NCBI RefSeq assembly: GCF_035222485.1
Contig: NC_085923.1
Coordinates: 2,046,001 to 2,110,000, forward strand
Origin: Podospora pseudoanserina
Lineage: Eukaryota > Ascomycota > Sordariomycetes > Sordariales > Podosporaceae
Length of the DNA stretch: 64,000 nt
Direction: 5' to 3'
Position 1 is the stretch's first letter. Every line of letters begins with the position of its first letter. The position numbers were made by a program, and so were the translations under genes. The notes under the pieces were generated by a model. It made no database searches. It was not told the DNA's origin and saw only the letters and a program-made list of their open reading frames with translations. Below are positions 22,415 through 33,841 of this stretch, piece by piece.

Positions 22415-24716
22415 CTACATGTCAATAGCCTGGGTATCATCTCTCATCTCGTCACTCCCCAACTCCTTCTCCAGCTCGTCCGCCACGAAGCTCTCGTACT
22501 CCTCCAAGTTCTTCTGCACGTGCATCTTGAACTTGATCACGTCGTTCAGCATGCGCATCGTCTCGGTATGCAGCTCCTCCCTGAGCGCGTTCGCCCGCAG
22601 CGTCAACTGTTCGTACCTGTTGATAGTCAGCAAAACGATCTCTGTAGGGTTGGTTTGGTGTCGGGGTCAAAACTCACTCAATGTTCGTATTCATCTCCCT
22701 CTGCTCCATCAGCTGCACGCTCTCGCTCAGCTGCGACCTCATCTTGGCCAGCTCCTTCTCCATCTTCTCAATCTGCGCGTCGCTCGCCATCTTTTGCGCG
22801 CTCGTCGACTCCTTGGTCTTCTCATACTCCTCCTCCGCCGCCCTCACCCGGTGCTGCAGCGCCTCCACCTCGTTCCTCTTGTCCTCAATCGCCTCCTTGG
22901 CCCGGTCCAGCAGGTCATGATCCTCCATCATCACGTCCAGCGCCTGTTTTCTCCGTTCCGACACCTCCTTCCTCAGCACCAAGAAGCTGTTCTTAACCTC
23001 CCCGCGCAGGTCCAAGTTCAGGATATGTGCCGGCTGATACCCCGTCGTCGAGTCCTGCAGAAGCCTATCTCCCCCTCCCCCTTGTCCCGCCGCGGCCGAC
23101 GACGACGGCCCCAGCGACGACGAAAAGTCCGACGGCCCATCATTCACCGTAACCTGCAGCTCGTACTCCTTCCCCTTGGCGTTGACCGCAGTGGCCGGTA
23201 TCAGCCCGATCTGATAGGCCACCGTGTTGAACTTGTCCACCGCCCTCTCCAGCTCCTCCAACCTCCTGCTCGCCTCCAGCTCCCGATCCAGCACCTTCCG
23301 CTTCACTTCCTCCAGCCGCAGATTGGCAGACTCTATCTCCCTCTGCAGACGCTCCCGGTTCCCAGTCATCCGGTCGATATCCTGCATGCTGATCCCCTGC
23401 TCATCCACCGCCCTCTGCAGCCTCCTCCTCTCCTCCTCCGCCTCCCTCACCTCGTCGACCAGCTTCTCCAACTCCTGCTGCAGAATCCGATTCTTCGCCT
23501 CGTACCTGTCGGACTTTTCCGAAACCAACGTGTTGTACTCCTCAAACTTGGCCCTGTCCTCCTGCATGATCTTGAAGTGATTGTCCAGCACCGCCGGGTC
23601 AGGCGTGCTCTTCTCCAGCTCCTCAATCTCTTTCTGCAACCTCTCGTTCTCCGCCTCCAGCATCTTGAGCTCCTCATAGTACTTTGCATTCCCGTCGTGA
23701 AACTCGGCCGCCATCCTCTCCACATGCGGCGCCAGTGCGGCCTCGACATCCTCATCCCCCGCGTCATCATCCATGTTGAGCCAGTTCTGGTATGCTCGCG
23801 TCAAGAAGTTGAAAATAATGGTGTCCCCCGTGACGTCGACCCCAGCCTCCAGACAAGCCTCATCATACTGGTTGTGAGCATACCGATCGAGCATCTGCGC
23901 CAGCTGCATCATCCAGTGCAGCAAACCCAGAAACGTGCTCCAGTTCTGTCCCCCCACGGCCGCGATTTGGGATTTCGTGATGCTCTTCTCGTATGGGTAG
24001 CGCATTTGCTTCAGGAGGGGGGGCACTTCTTGGTCAATGTTCTTCTGGAAGCGATAGCTGGGGTCGATGCGCCTGTAGAGCCACTGGAACATGAAATTGA
24101 AGTCTTTTTGGGTGGGGGACTTGATGAAGTTGTCCGAGAGCTTGTGGCTCATTTCCATCTCAAAGTTGTTTTGGGCGAGGTATTCGACGAGTTCCTGGCC
24201 CAGTCGGTTCTGGTAGGACCGGTCTCGGAGGGGACGGGGGTCGCGGGGGACGCCGGCTGCTTGGGGGGCTTGTTGGAAGAAGCTTTGGTGGCCACCCGTT
24301 GGGATGCCCATCCCGCTGCTGCTCGGGCCGCCGACGCCCGAGGGACGGGCCCGGTAGACGCTGCTGCGGCGGTCGTTGTCTTGACTGCTCGAGGGTCCTC
24401 CGCCGGTGGTGTGGTAGGACGGTTTTAGGGAGGTGGTGTTGCTGCCGGCGCCGGTGTAGGCCGATACCGAGGCGCGCTTGACCGAGGAGAGACCTACGTC
24501 GGCTAGGTTGGTGCCGGAGGAGGAGCGCTGGAACATGGGCTGGTTTGGACGTTGCAGGGCCAGGGAGTGGCGCGAGCCGGACATGGAGCGCGCATGGCTG
24601 GTTGGGCCGCCGATGCTGCCAATGTGGGATTGTCGCTTCATGGCGGAGGGGGGCTGGGGGATGGCAGAGTTGAGGTTGAGACCCCCGAGGGTCTCGCGCG
24701 GTCGACGGCTCGACAT
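22415..24716 (-). CDS. ndc80: Kinetochore protein Ndc80 (HEC1)
   Basis: Two exons, 24716..22678 and 22616..22415, with a 61-nt intron; spliced length 2241 nt, 746 aa. A basic, Ser-rich tail starts [14 protein letters not shown]; in other species such tails bind microtubules and are Aurora B targets. A calponin-homology domain follows at about 130-260 ([43 protein letters not shown]). The rest is a long coiled coil with a break in the middle, as expected for the Ndc80 loop, ending in the small Spc24/25-side segment coded by exon 2. It couples kinetochores to spindle microtubules. The frame stays open upstream of the ATG, but this ATG directly precedes family-like sequence. It is divergent from PEX14. 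Confidence 0.96.
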
Positions 24717-25359
24717 GGTTGGTGATGTATAAAAAAAAAAAAAAAAATGGGCTAGAGGGCTGGTCCCCCCTCTGTCGCTCACACACTCCCCTCCTGTTGG
24801 TTTTGCACGGTGAGTTTGCCCAGTACGCCGGCGTATCGCGGGATGGTTGCTTGGCCCGAGGGATATGCGCAAACGAGGGGTGAGTCGGTACTTTCGTCGA
24901 GGTATCGAGAGGTTTGTCGTCGAGGTTCGCAGCAAGGTCGTTTTGGCAAGTCGCGGGGCAACAGCGGCGACAGGAGCGTTGCGACAACTGGCGAGAGCGA
25001 CACTTTGCTGTACAGCGCTCGGTTGCTGTGGTAAACAAAACATGCGGGCGGGGCAGTCCATTGGCCGGCCCCGCCCTCCGCTGCTCTGGAAGGGCTTGGC
25101 AGGTGACACGTGATGCCGGCCATTCAAATCCGGGGGGAAAGCACCAGTGGCAAGAGTTCCGCTGAAAGAGGAAACAAGGGGCACGGGCCGGCATGAACCT
25201 CGGCTTCCCGCGCGCCATTGCATTTCCCAAACGGTCGTCATCAGCTACTACTTTTTGGTCTTCTTCAGCCCCAAACGCGTCCTCCAGTTTCATCAATTCC
25301 TGCTCTTCCACAGAAAAGGGGCTTGATCTCAAAAGGAGGGAGATACGACATATACGAAT
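24717..25359. other. Divergent NDC80-PEX14 promoter
   Basis: This is the 643-nt shared upstream region. A poly-A run lies at about 24731-24747 just before NDC80. A CACGTG site lies at about 25107-25112, an E-box-like palindrome bound by bHLH factors such as Cbf1-type proteins; its function here is not shown. Confidence 0.5.
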
Positions 25360-26590
25360 ATGGCTATTCGTGAGGAGCTTGTCGCTTCGGCAGCGACGTG
25401 TAGGTTGACCTAGACCGACCCAGGATCGAGACATCGGGATGCATGCTGATTTCCACTGTCATCTAGTCCTGCAAGACCCCAGCGTCGCCGCGTCCCCGAT
25501 CGACAAGAAGGTCGCCTTCCTGCAAGCAAAGAACCTGACCCAGGAAGAGGTAAACGTTGCCCTCGCTCGCGTCGGTGCTGGCGTAGCGCCGCCACAAGCA
25601 TACACATCCCAGGCCGTAATCCCAGCACAACAGCAACAACAACAACAACACCAACCACCCCAACAGTACTACGGGCAGCAATACCCCCCACAGCAGCAAT
25701 ACCCCCCATACGGATGGCAACCACAACCACAGCAGCAAACCGTCCCACCTCGGCGTGATTGGCGTGACTGGTTCATAATGGCTACTGTCGTCAGCGGCGT
25801 CTCCTACGGCCTCTTCTCCCTAGGGAAGCGCTACGTCTACCCCCTCATCGCCCCCCCAACCCCCGAACGGCTGGAGCGAGACAAGAAATCCATCGATGAG
25901 CAATTCGAAAAGACGTTTGCCTTGGTGGAGCAGCTGGCCAAAGACACGGAAGCCCTCAAGGCCACCGAGACGGAACGCACCGAAAAGCTCGACACGGCCC
26001 TCAACGAACTCGAGACGGTGATCGGAGACCTCAAGTCGGCCAACCGCCGCCGCGACGACGAGGCGCAGCGGGTTAGGGATGACGTCCAGAGCCTCAAGGA
26101 CTCAATCCCCCGCGCGTTGAACAACCAAAAGGACCTCACTGACACCAGGCTGAGGGAGGTCAATGCTGAGCTCAAGAGCTTGAAGACGTTGATCACGCAG
26201 CGGATGAACCCGACTGCCACTTCGACCAGTGTGAATAATTATCTTCGCCCGTCCACCGGCGGAACCACTCCTGCTGCTAGCCCGGCTGCTGTGACGCCCG
26301 CGGCCCCGGCTACGGTTGAGAATGGGGATGAGGCTCCCAAAACTACGACGTATTCGGATTATTTGACTGGTAACCACAACCGGACCGGTTCCGCTTCTGC
26401 CTCGTCGCCTTTTAACAGCGGGATGACGGCCAAGGCGTCGATTCCGGCTTGGCAAATGATGGCTTCGAAGAAGGGTGCTGCTGCTGCGGCGGCGGGGCCG
26501 TCGTCGTCGTCATCGACGGAGGGTGGTGAGGCGGCGGCGGCGGCGGGGAGCAGTGGGAACAGCACTGATACCCCTGCTGCGAGCTCGTAG
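25360..26590 (+). CDS. pex14: Peroxisomal docking protein Pex14
   Basis: Two exons, 25360..25399 and 25467..26590, with a 67-nt intron whose donor GTAGGT is the one that keeps frame; spliced length 1164 nt, 387 aa. The N-terminus MAIREELVASAATFLQDP followed by SPIDKKVAFLQAKNLT is the conserved Pex14 domain that binds the WxxxF motifs of Pex5 and Pex19. A Gln/Pro/Tyr-rich linker follows, then the motif PPRRDWRDWF with a hydrophobic membrane-associated segment at about 113-140. A coiled coil covers about 155-260 and the C-terminus is Ala/Ser-rich and disordered. It works at the peroxisomal membrane as the docking part of the matrix-protein import pore. Confidence 0.96.
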
Positions 26591-27907
26591 GGGGGGCTAT
26601 AGGGGTGGTGGGGTGGATGACACAAGAGAAAGTGGAGGAGGAGGAGAAGAAGGAGGAGGAGGAGAAGAAGGAGGAGGAAGAGCCGGCGACATGTCGCTGG
26701 CACCATGTGATGAGGAGGATCAACAGTTGGATATATGATTAATGTGTACCGGTCAGCGGGGTAGTGTTATGGGGGGGTTGTGGCTTTTGTACCAGTAACA
26801 TTATACTACAGCATTGGAGTGTTTTTTTTTTTCGCTCAAACATTGTGTCGCAAATATTTCGCAGCGGGCGTTATTAGGTTTTTTAAGAATCTGGTCATCT
26901 CATGAGATGTGATTCATGTCGGGGCAATTGTGATGGATAGTGCTGTTTTGACTTATGCAGGTTGGTATGGTTCTCTGGCTTCTTCTCCGGACTCGCGGGC
27001 TGTTATAAGAGTGCGGGTGTCCCCCCTCGATCGACTCGACATCAACAAACAAACAAACGGAGGAGGGAAGCATTTGACCCGACAGTTTGGACAGGTGTGG
27101 GGAGCGAACGGTAAGTGTATGAACTTTCCCATGTTGAGGGCTACATAAGTTTGGCATGTGCTGATTAGGTTTCGGGGGGAGACAAATGGCACCACATTGG
27201 CATTGCGGGAAGCGGGAGGTGCAGTAGGCTGACAAAGCTGTACTAGCGAAAACAAAGGTTGCCAATGCCGGGGCGGGGAGAGGGGGGTGGAAGCCGAGGT
27301 ACAGGTTTTTGGTGGTGGTGTTGGTGGTTGTTGGTGGTGACGGTGGTAGTGGTGGTATGTCTCTCTTTCATCCCAACTTTTTTTGTTGATAGACAGGCAG
27401 GAAGAAGGTTCTTGGCGGGCATAGCAATGTTGACATGGCTGCTGGGTTTCACCATGACGTGCGGATCTCGCCATGTCTGCCTGGGGTAGTCGGAGTGTTT
27501 TGGGATGGGAGGGGAATCATTGGATGATGGAGGGGGGTGGAAGGGAACTTGTACAAAGTGGGATTTGCTTGCGAGTGGGATGGATGGGTTGGTGGGTGGT
27601 GGGCCAGATCTGAAAGAAAAGAACCCCTGTCAGAGCTACTAACTCTACTACCACTACAACGCCGTTGACGGAGGATGTATTGATATATTTCGACCTCGCT
27701 GCTTTTTTCATCCCTCGGTTTCTCAACCATTGTTCTATCTTCTTCAGTCTGTCTGGCCACTCTGCCTCTTTTTCTTTTTGGTCAATATCATTTTGATACA
27801 GCCCCCCTCCCTTTTCCTTCAGTTCTCTTCATCTTACCTCACCACCACAATGACCACCACCACACTCCAAGAAGAAACCCTCACCGCCGCCTCCCTGGCA
27901 GGCGGCG
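26591..27907. other. Intergenic region with purine and GGT tracts
   Basis: It holds the 3' flank of PEX14 and the promoter of the esterase gene. A (GGA/GAA) purine tract lies at about 26632-26682 and a GGT-rich stretch at about 27308-27356. No gene is supported. Confidence 0.55.
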
Positions 27908-29516
27908 ATGTCCCCCCCCGTCTCCCCAACCCAACCACCAACCTCGGACCCATCAACCTACAAATTCCTCAAGGCCATGCTCCCCCACCTCCCTTGCTCC
28001 TCCGCACCGCCGTCCTCCACCTCCTCCGCCTCTCCCCCAGTCCCCCTACCTAGACCTCAAAACCGCCCTCATCGTCAGCGTCCTCCGCGCCTACATCAAC
28101 CCCCCCAACCCAAAGACCATCTCTGAAACCAAACAGTTCCTCAACCGCTTCCCCAGCATCAAAGGCAAGATCTGGGTCGCCACCTACTCCATCCCAACCC
28201 CCACCCCAGAAACCCAAAGCGCCATCCAATCCCTCTTTTCCAGCGCCATCACCGCCCTCTCCCACGATGGAAAAACTCGTCTGCCGTCAATGCCCGAGGT
28301 GAGGAGTGTGGAAGGTGAATGGACGGGCTACCGCGCCAACGCCACTTCCTCCAGCCGTCTCCCGGAGGGTTTGTCACAGAGGGAGCTGTACAGCGAAATG
28401 ATGAAGGAAGCAACCGGCAAGTCAACAATCCTCTACTTCCACGGCGGCGCCTACTGGCTCATGGACCCGGCCACTCACCGCCCCACAACAAAAACACTGG
28501 CCAAAGTCACCGGGGGGAGGTGCTTCAGCGTGCGGTACCGTCTCGCGCCAGAGGACCCGTTTCCGGCGGCGGTGATGGACGGGTTGGTGGCTTACCTGGG
28601 GCTTTTATACCCGGAAGAGGGGGCTTTTCACGCTGCTGTTCCGGCGGAGGAGATTGTTTTTGCGGGTGATAGGTAGGTACCTCTTCCCTTCCCACCCCCT
28701 CCCCCCCTTTTTCTTTTTTTATTCGTTTTTTTCTTCTTTTTTTTCCCCCCTTCTCACACATATCACTAACGTTTTTTTTTCCTTTTTCCCCCCTATTCTA
28801 GTGCTGGTGGCAACCTCTGCTTGTCACTGTTGCAGCTCATCCTCCACCTTCACAGATCAGGCCGGAAGGAAGTGATGTACAACGGCAGAACAGTCGACAT
28901 CCCAATCCCGGCAGGCCTGGCGTTGAACTCCCCCTGGACGGACGTCACCCACTCCTCCCCATCTTGTGTGTCAAACGCACCGTTTGATTACCTACCCGAA
29001 CCATCTGTTCTCCACTCTGCAGAATCCAAACGCCCTGCTTGCTCCATCTGGCCTTCTACCCCCAAACGTCGCCACATTTATGTCTCTGACGAATTGATGA
29101 CCCACCCGCTGGTGTCGGTGGTTCTGGCAAAGAGCTGGGAGGGAGCGCCGCCGGTTTACATCTGTACTGGCTGGGAGCTGCTCGCGGATGAGGATAAGTA
29201 TCTCGCGAAAAAGATGTGGGAAGAGGACGGGGTGAGGGTTAGGTTGGAGGAGTACGAGGGCATGCCGCACTGTTTTGGGTTGATTTTCCCGGGCTTGAAG
29301 GAGGCGAGGAGGTGTTTTTCGGGGTGGGGGGGGTTTATCAAGGAGGTTGTTGAGGGAAGTGGGGAGAGGGGGAGTAGGTTCTTAACTGTTAGGGCGGGGA
29401 CGCTGGAGGAGGTGGAGAGGAAGGGGGAGGAGGTTAGTCGGATGAGGGGGGAGGTGGTCAGGAGGAGGATGGAGGGGATGTTGAGGGGAGGGCCGGAGGC
29501 GGTTGCGAAGTTGTGA
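27908..29516 (+). CDS. Alpha/beta-hydrolase (HSL-type esterase/lipase), reading frame interrupted near 5' end
   Basis: The body reads in one frame from about 28047 through a 129-nt intron (28673..28801) to the stop at 29516. It has the HSL-family oxyanion motif YFHGGAYW, the nucleophile elbow G-D-S-A-G-G rebuilt exactly across the intron, an Asp in GWELLADEDKY and the His in GMPHCFGL, so the catalytic set is complete. The 5' end is split: DPSTYKFLKAMLPHLP lies in one frame, LLLRTAVLHLLRLSP in a second, and YLDLKTALIVSVLRAY in the third. The changes fall at about 27990 and 28043, both in C-runs, and both need one missing base. No GT..AG intron of normal size explains them. Either the assembly lost two Cs or the gene is recently damaged. 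The substrate is unknown. An earlier ATG at 27850 opens a different frame. Confidence 0.68.
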
Positions 29517-30001
29517 GAGGGGGTTTGATGATCTGGGAGTTTTGGAAAAGTGGAAGCGGGCGTTTTGGTTTGGGGGTTGGGGATTGGGGATTTTTTGACG
29601 TACATGGAAGGAAAAAAAATAACATACCTGCATTATAATAATGTATAATCCGATAGCTCCTAGTTGGCAGATATCTTGGTGTCTTTTCATCCTGGCTGGT
29701 GGCTTGAATCTGTACTGACACATCCAAGCCAGTTCAGGTTTACTCTGTCGGCTAACTCTCTCTCTCTCTCTCTCTTCCCTCACTTACATTCTTCTCAACC
29801 GCTCGACAGGGGCCCTTCCCCAGAAAGAATCCCAAAATCCCACCATGAGCCGGGACCCACATGGTATCATTTCTTGGCACCACTCTTTTGCATCTCACTC
29901 TCACCTTTCCCATCTCTCACCCTTCACCTTCACCTTCACCTTCACCCACCACTCCCCATCCCCCCTTCCCACCTCCCGTGTGGCCCCCAACTCGGCCCAA
30001 A
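29517..30001. other. Intergenic region with CT and CACCTT repeats
   Basis: It contains a CT dinucleotide run at about 29757-29775 and a short (CACCTT)n run near 29920-29945, in the likely promoter/leader of the next gene. Confidence 0.6.
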
Positions 30002-31498
30002 ATGGACAAGCACCTCAAAACCCTCCAATCCCTCTCCAAAACCCTCACCACCCTCTACCAAACCCGCACCCCCTACCGCATCAACCACGGCTCAACAAAC
30101 TCCACCCGCCCACGCCCTTCCTCCGGCACAGCAACAGTCGATATCTCCAGCCTGAACAACGTCTTATCCGTCAACAAAGCAACCAAAACCGCCCTCGTGG
30201 AACCAAACGTCCCAATGGACAAGCTGGTCGAAGCTACCCTCCCCCACGGCCTGATCCCCCCGGTGGTGATGGAGTTCCCAGGCATCACCGCCGGCGGCGG
30301 ATTCGCGGGCACAGCAGGGGAATCCTCCAGCTTCAAGCACGGCTTCTTCGACGACACGGTCAGACAAGTGGAGATGGTTCTCGGAGACGGGAAGATCGTA
30401 CGGTTCGGACCTGACGACGAAGAAAAAGGGGACTTGTTCCGCGGAGCGGCCGGTGCGGTGGGCACGCTGGGGGTCACGACGTGTCTGGAGATTCGGCTGA
30501 TGGACGCGAAAAAGTTTGTCAAGACGAGATACCACCGTGCCAGGAGCGTGGCCGAGACGGTCGAGGTGATCAGGCGGGAGGTCAGGAACGGCGACAACGA
30601 CTACGTGGACGGCATCCTCTTCAGCAGGGACCACGGCGTGGTCGTCACGGGCGAGCTCACCGATGTCAAGCCCCGGGCGGCAGAACCACGGACGTTTTCC
30701 CGCGCGTGGGACCAGTGGTTTTACCTCCACGCTCAGAACCAACAGCAGTCCGAGGAGTACATCCCCCTGGCGGAATACCTCTTCCGGTACGACCGCGGCG
30801 GCTTCTGGGTCGGCGCCGCGGCCTTTGAGTACTTCAAATTCGTCCCCTTTACCAGGTTCTCCCGCTGGTTTCTGGATGACTTTTTGCACACCAGGATGAT
30901 GTACCGCGCGTTGCACGGGTCTGGCGAGAGCGCGAGGTTTGTTGTGCAGGATGTCGCCATGCCGTTCGAGACCACCGAGGCGTTTGTGGATTACACTGCC
31001 GAGTCGCTGAACATCTGGCCTCTTTGGCTGTGTCCGCTCAGGCGGAGGGCTCCGCCGACGTTTCACCCTTTTACCACTGTTCCGGAGGGGGTCGTCAGGG
31101 AAGAAGAAGACATGATGCTCAATGTGGGCGTTTGGGGATGGGGGCCGGACGAACCGGCAAGGTTTGTCGAAAAGAACAGAGAGTTGGAGGCAAAAGTCAG
31201 GGAGCTGGGGGGCATGAAGTGGCTGTATGCGCACACGTATTACGACCAGGACGAGTTTTGGGACATGTACAACGGCAGGGGGTGGTATGACGAGCTGAGG
31301 GAAAAGTATAATGCCGGCCACCTGCCGAGCGTCTGGGACAAGGTCCACGTTGACCCCGAGGCGGCCGGGAACAAGAAGAGGCACTGGCTCAAGAGGCAGG
31401 TGCCGCTGGGGGGGTTTTATGGTATTTGGAAGAGTATTCAGAGCAAGGATTATTTCCTGCATCGGAATGCGGCCTGGAAGTGGAAGGGGGAGGAGTGA
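30002..31498 (+). CDS. FAD-linked reductase, delta(24)-sterol reductase (DHCR24/DIMINUTO)-like
   Basis: A single exon encodes 498 aa from ATG 30002 (AAA ATG GAC). An in-frame ATG at 29861 would add 47 Pro/Ser-rich residues without family character. The FAD-binding PCMH-type domain occupies the first ~180 residues, with YRINHGSTNSTR, then VEPNVPMDKLV, then EFPGITAGGGFAGTAGESSS, a very DHCR24-like FAD pocket. The C-terminal part has RYDRGGFWVGA and YDQDEFWDMYNG. DHCR24 reduces the C24-C25 double bond of sterol side chains, but filamentous fungi keep ergosterol-type side chains, so the real substrate may be a different lipid. Compared with human DHCR24 there is no N-terminal membrane anchor with this start. 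Confidence 0.82.
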   Translation: MDKHLKTLQSLSKTLTTLYQTRTPYRINHGSTNSTRPRPSSGTATVDISSLNNVLSVNKATKTALVEPNVPMDKLVEATLPHGLIPPVVMEFPGITAGGGFAGTAGESSSFKHGFFDDTVRQVEMVLGDGKIVRFGPDDEEKGDLFRGAAGAVGTLGVTTCLEIRLMDAKKFVKTRYHRARSVAETVEVIRREVRNGDNDYVDGILFSRDHGVVVTGELTDVKPRAAEPRTFSRAWDQWFYLHAQNQQQSEEYIPLAEYLFRYDRGGFWVGAAAFEYFKFVPFTRFSRWFLDDFLHTRMMYRALHGSGESARFVVQDVAMPFETTEAFVDYTAESLNIWPLWLCPLRRRAPPTFHPFTTVPEGVVREEEDMMLNVGVWGWGPDEPARFVEKNRELEAKVRELGGMKWLYAHTYYDQDEFWDMYNGRGWYDELREKYNAGHLPSVWDKVHVDPEAAGNKKRHWLKRQVPLGGFYGIWKSIQSKDYFLHRNAAWKWKGEE

Positions 31499-32336
31499 AC
31501 GGTGATGGGTGAGAGTGTGTGTGTTGATATTGTATAGATAGATAATAAGTATACGTGACTAGAATGGGTATGGATAATGTAAGACAATCCTACTTTGTAT
31601 CATTCAATCATTCAGACAGCATAAACCAGCCAAGCAGCACTTTTGATTCTTCATACAACTCCTTGTCACAAACAGCAACCTCAGTCAAGACACACACATG
31701 AGTTTACTCCTTGTATTTCACTCACTCCTCTCGTTCACCCTCTTTTTGGACCCCAGACTAACCTAACGAAAACAAAAACACAAACGAAAATACTCAAAAC
31801 ACGCCCCTGGGCACCAAAAAAAAAAAAAAAAATAATAGATAACCACCCACTCCTCTCATCCACCTCTGCCGCCTATCGTACAAATTGTTCTTGGTTGTCC
31901 GTGCTCACCCCTCCCCTTCGTAGCTAAAACGTATGAATAGGTAGGCCGAACAGTCGCCAGAGCGCTCAAATGATATACACAAGAACGTAAAAGCAAAATA
32001 ATCTTTTCGACCAAACAGTCAAAGACCACCGCCTCCAGAGAAGATACCGAGGGGAAAAAAAAAAAAAAAAAAAAAAGGGAAACATGTCCGTCAGGACTTG
32101 AGGTATGTTAAATGTAATTGTTGATAATCGTTCCCAACAGTGTGGGTATTGGTCCTTCGATGTGGTTCCATCACCAATGTGATGTCCATCATATGTTGTG
32201 TATCCACGTGGATATGGCGTGGTGTTCTTTTTCGTGGGAGTTCCTCGTGGTGTGTTTGTGCTTCGTTCCCCCAAAACTCTGCCAAGGGTCGGTTGTGACA
32301 CTCCGTGTCCAGATCTCAGTGCGCGTCCAGTCGAGT
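31499..32336. other. Convergent intergenic region
   Basis: It holds 3' flanks of the DHCR24-like gene and the exchanger gene. Poly-A runs lie at about 31817-31833 and 32056-32076. No gene is supported. Confidence 0.55.
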
Positions 32337-33841
32337 TTACCCACTCGCCCAGAAAGCCAAGGCAATAATCATGTAAAGCCCCAGCAACATGGCTCCCTCC
32401 AGGTAGTTTGACTTGCCGTCCTGCACCGTGTATGTCACCACGAGCACCGACACAGCAAAAGCCACCGTCTGGAATGTCTCGAATCTGAGTGTCATGGGCA
32501 CACCTATCGCCCAGCCCAGCAGAACCAACGACGGAGTCACCAGCAGCGAAATCTGGATGCTAGACCCAATCGCAACACCCATGGCCAGATCCATCTTGTT
32601 CTTCACAGCCACCACACAGGCAGTAACATGCTCCGCCGCGTTGCCGACAATCGGGATGAGAATCAAGCCGATAAACGTCTTGTTGAGGGCACCGCTTTCG
32701 GCCACGGCGTCGATGCTGTTGACCATGTGGTCGGCGCAAAAGCTGATTACCAGGGTGGTGAGCAACAGCACGATGCCAGCCGACCAGGGGCCAAGGAGCG
32801 GGTCGTGCTCCTCCTCCTCTCCAGCGTTGGGACCAGCCTCGGACTCGAACAGGCGCTTATGTGAACGGAGAGAGAAGATCAGGTACATGACGTAGAGAAA
32901 GAGCAAAACGACCGACGAGCAGCGAGAAAGAAGCAGGGCCACCTCCTCCTTGTCCGAGCCGCTGTCCAGGACGCCGTACAGAGCGGCCGGCAGAATCATG
33001 GTTGCCGATGCAAGCGTCATGAGAGAGCATGTCGTCTGGGCCGTGCCCGCAGAGAAGCTCTGCTCAATCGCGTTTCCGTCGGCGTCGCGCATGTTGGTGA
33101 GGCCACCGAGGAAGAAGCACATGCCCAGGACAAGCAAGAGGTTCGAGAGGATTGAGCCCAACATGGAGGCCTGGACGATTTCCACCTGGTTGGCCCTCAA
33201 GGCCACGATACTGACCTGTTCAGACGTCAGCACGAGCCGGCTGGATGAACAGCATAGTGCTGAAAGGACATACAATAAGTTCGACGGCATTGCCCAACGT
33301 GGCGTTGACCAAGCCACCGAGAGTCTCGCCAAGCCGAGCAGCAATCTCCTCCGTCGCAAAGGAGAGGATGGCGGCGAGGGGGATGATGGCGAAGAAGTTG
33401 AGGGTGAAAACCAATGTTGGGTTCCACTCGTACGTGCCGGCGATGAGCCCAAAGGGAACAAAAACAAGGAGAACGTTTATCCAAGCTGGTGTGCCGCTGT
33501 TAGATAACCTCCATGATATGGCTCAACGTCAAGCTAGGTAGGTGCTTACAGCTGAGCAATGTGATCTTGAAGACATTGAAAAAATGCGCCGGCAGCCGGA
33601 CCAGAGCGTTGGGACTCTTGGTTCCAGGGCTGCTGGTGCGATCAAGAAGAAGGTGTTTCCAAAAGTTGGCTTCGGAGCCGCCATTAGCGATCCTATGGCC
33701 CAAGAGGGGGCTCTCCTCGTCATCCATGCTGGGCGAGCCTGTTTCGTGAGGTGCTTTGCCGGTGGTTACTCGGCGCAAGATCTGGCGGGTTTGAACGTGA
33801 ACTGTCAAGCTTGATAAGTAATTGATCAAGCCCTTGCCCAT
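32337..33841 (-). CDS. vcx1: Vacuolar Ca2+/H+ exchanger (CAX/Vcx1 family)
   Basis: Three exons, 33841..33550, 33485..33274 and 33215..32337; introns of 64 and 58 nt; spliced length 1383 nt, 460 aa. The first splice joins LLS to [12 protein letters not shown] using acceptor CACCAG; an AG 11 bases earlier would break frame. About eleven hydrophobic helices are visible. The two inverted half-repeats carry the cation-selectivity motifs GNAVELI and GNAAEHV, separated by the acidic loop [13 protein letters not shown]. Such exchangers load the vacuole with Ca2+ against the proton gradient. The start is uncertain: ATG 33841 gives a 38-residue leader before [10 protein letters not shown], and 33727 is a reasonable alternative. 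The protein is otherwise complete. Confidence 0.93.

Noticed and set aside
22419-24428. A 669-codon open frame on the plus strand opposite NDC80
   Set aside because: It is antisense to a coiled-coil gene. Its Leu/Pro/Arg/His composition follows from the codon bias of Glu, Lys and Gln codons read backwards, and it has no family motif.
24160-25434. A 424-codon minus-strand frame overlapping the NDC80 start and reaching into PEX14
   Set aside because: It is out of frame with NDC80, has no recognisable domain, and crosses the promoter and the first exon of a divergent gene.
29857-30001. A 47-residue N-terminal extension of the DHCR24-like protein that looks partly hydrophobic
   Set aside because: It is mostly a CACCTT-type repeat read as Pro/Ser, and the ATG at 30002 starts directly at family-like sequence.
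30164-31462. A 432-codon minus-strand frame opposite the DHCR24-like gene
   Set aside because: It is a mirror frame of a GC-rich exon; no motifs, and the sense strand has a clear FAD-binding protein.
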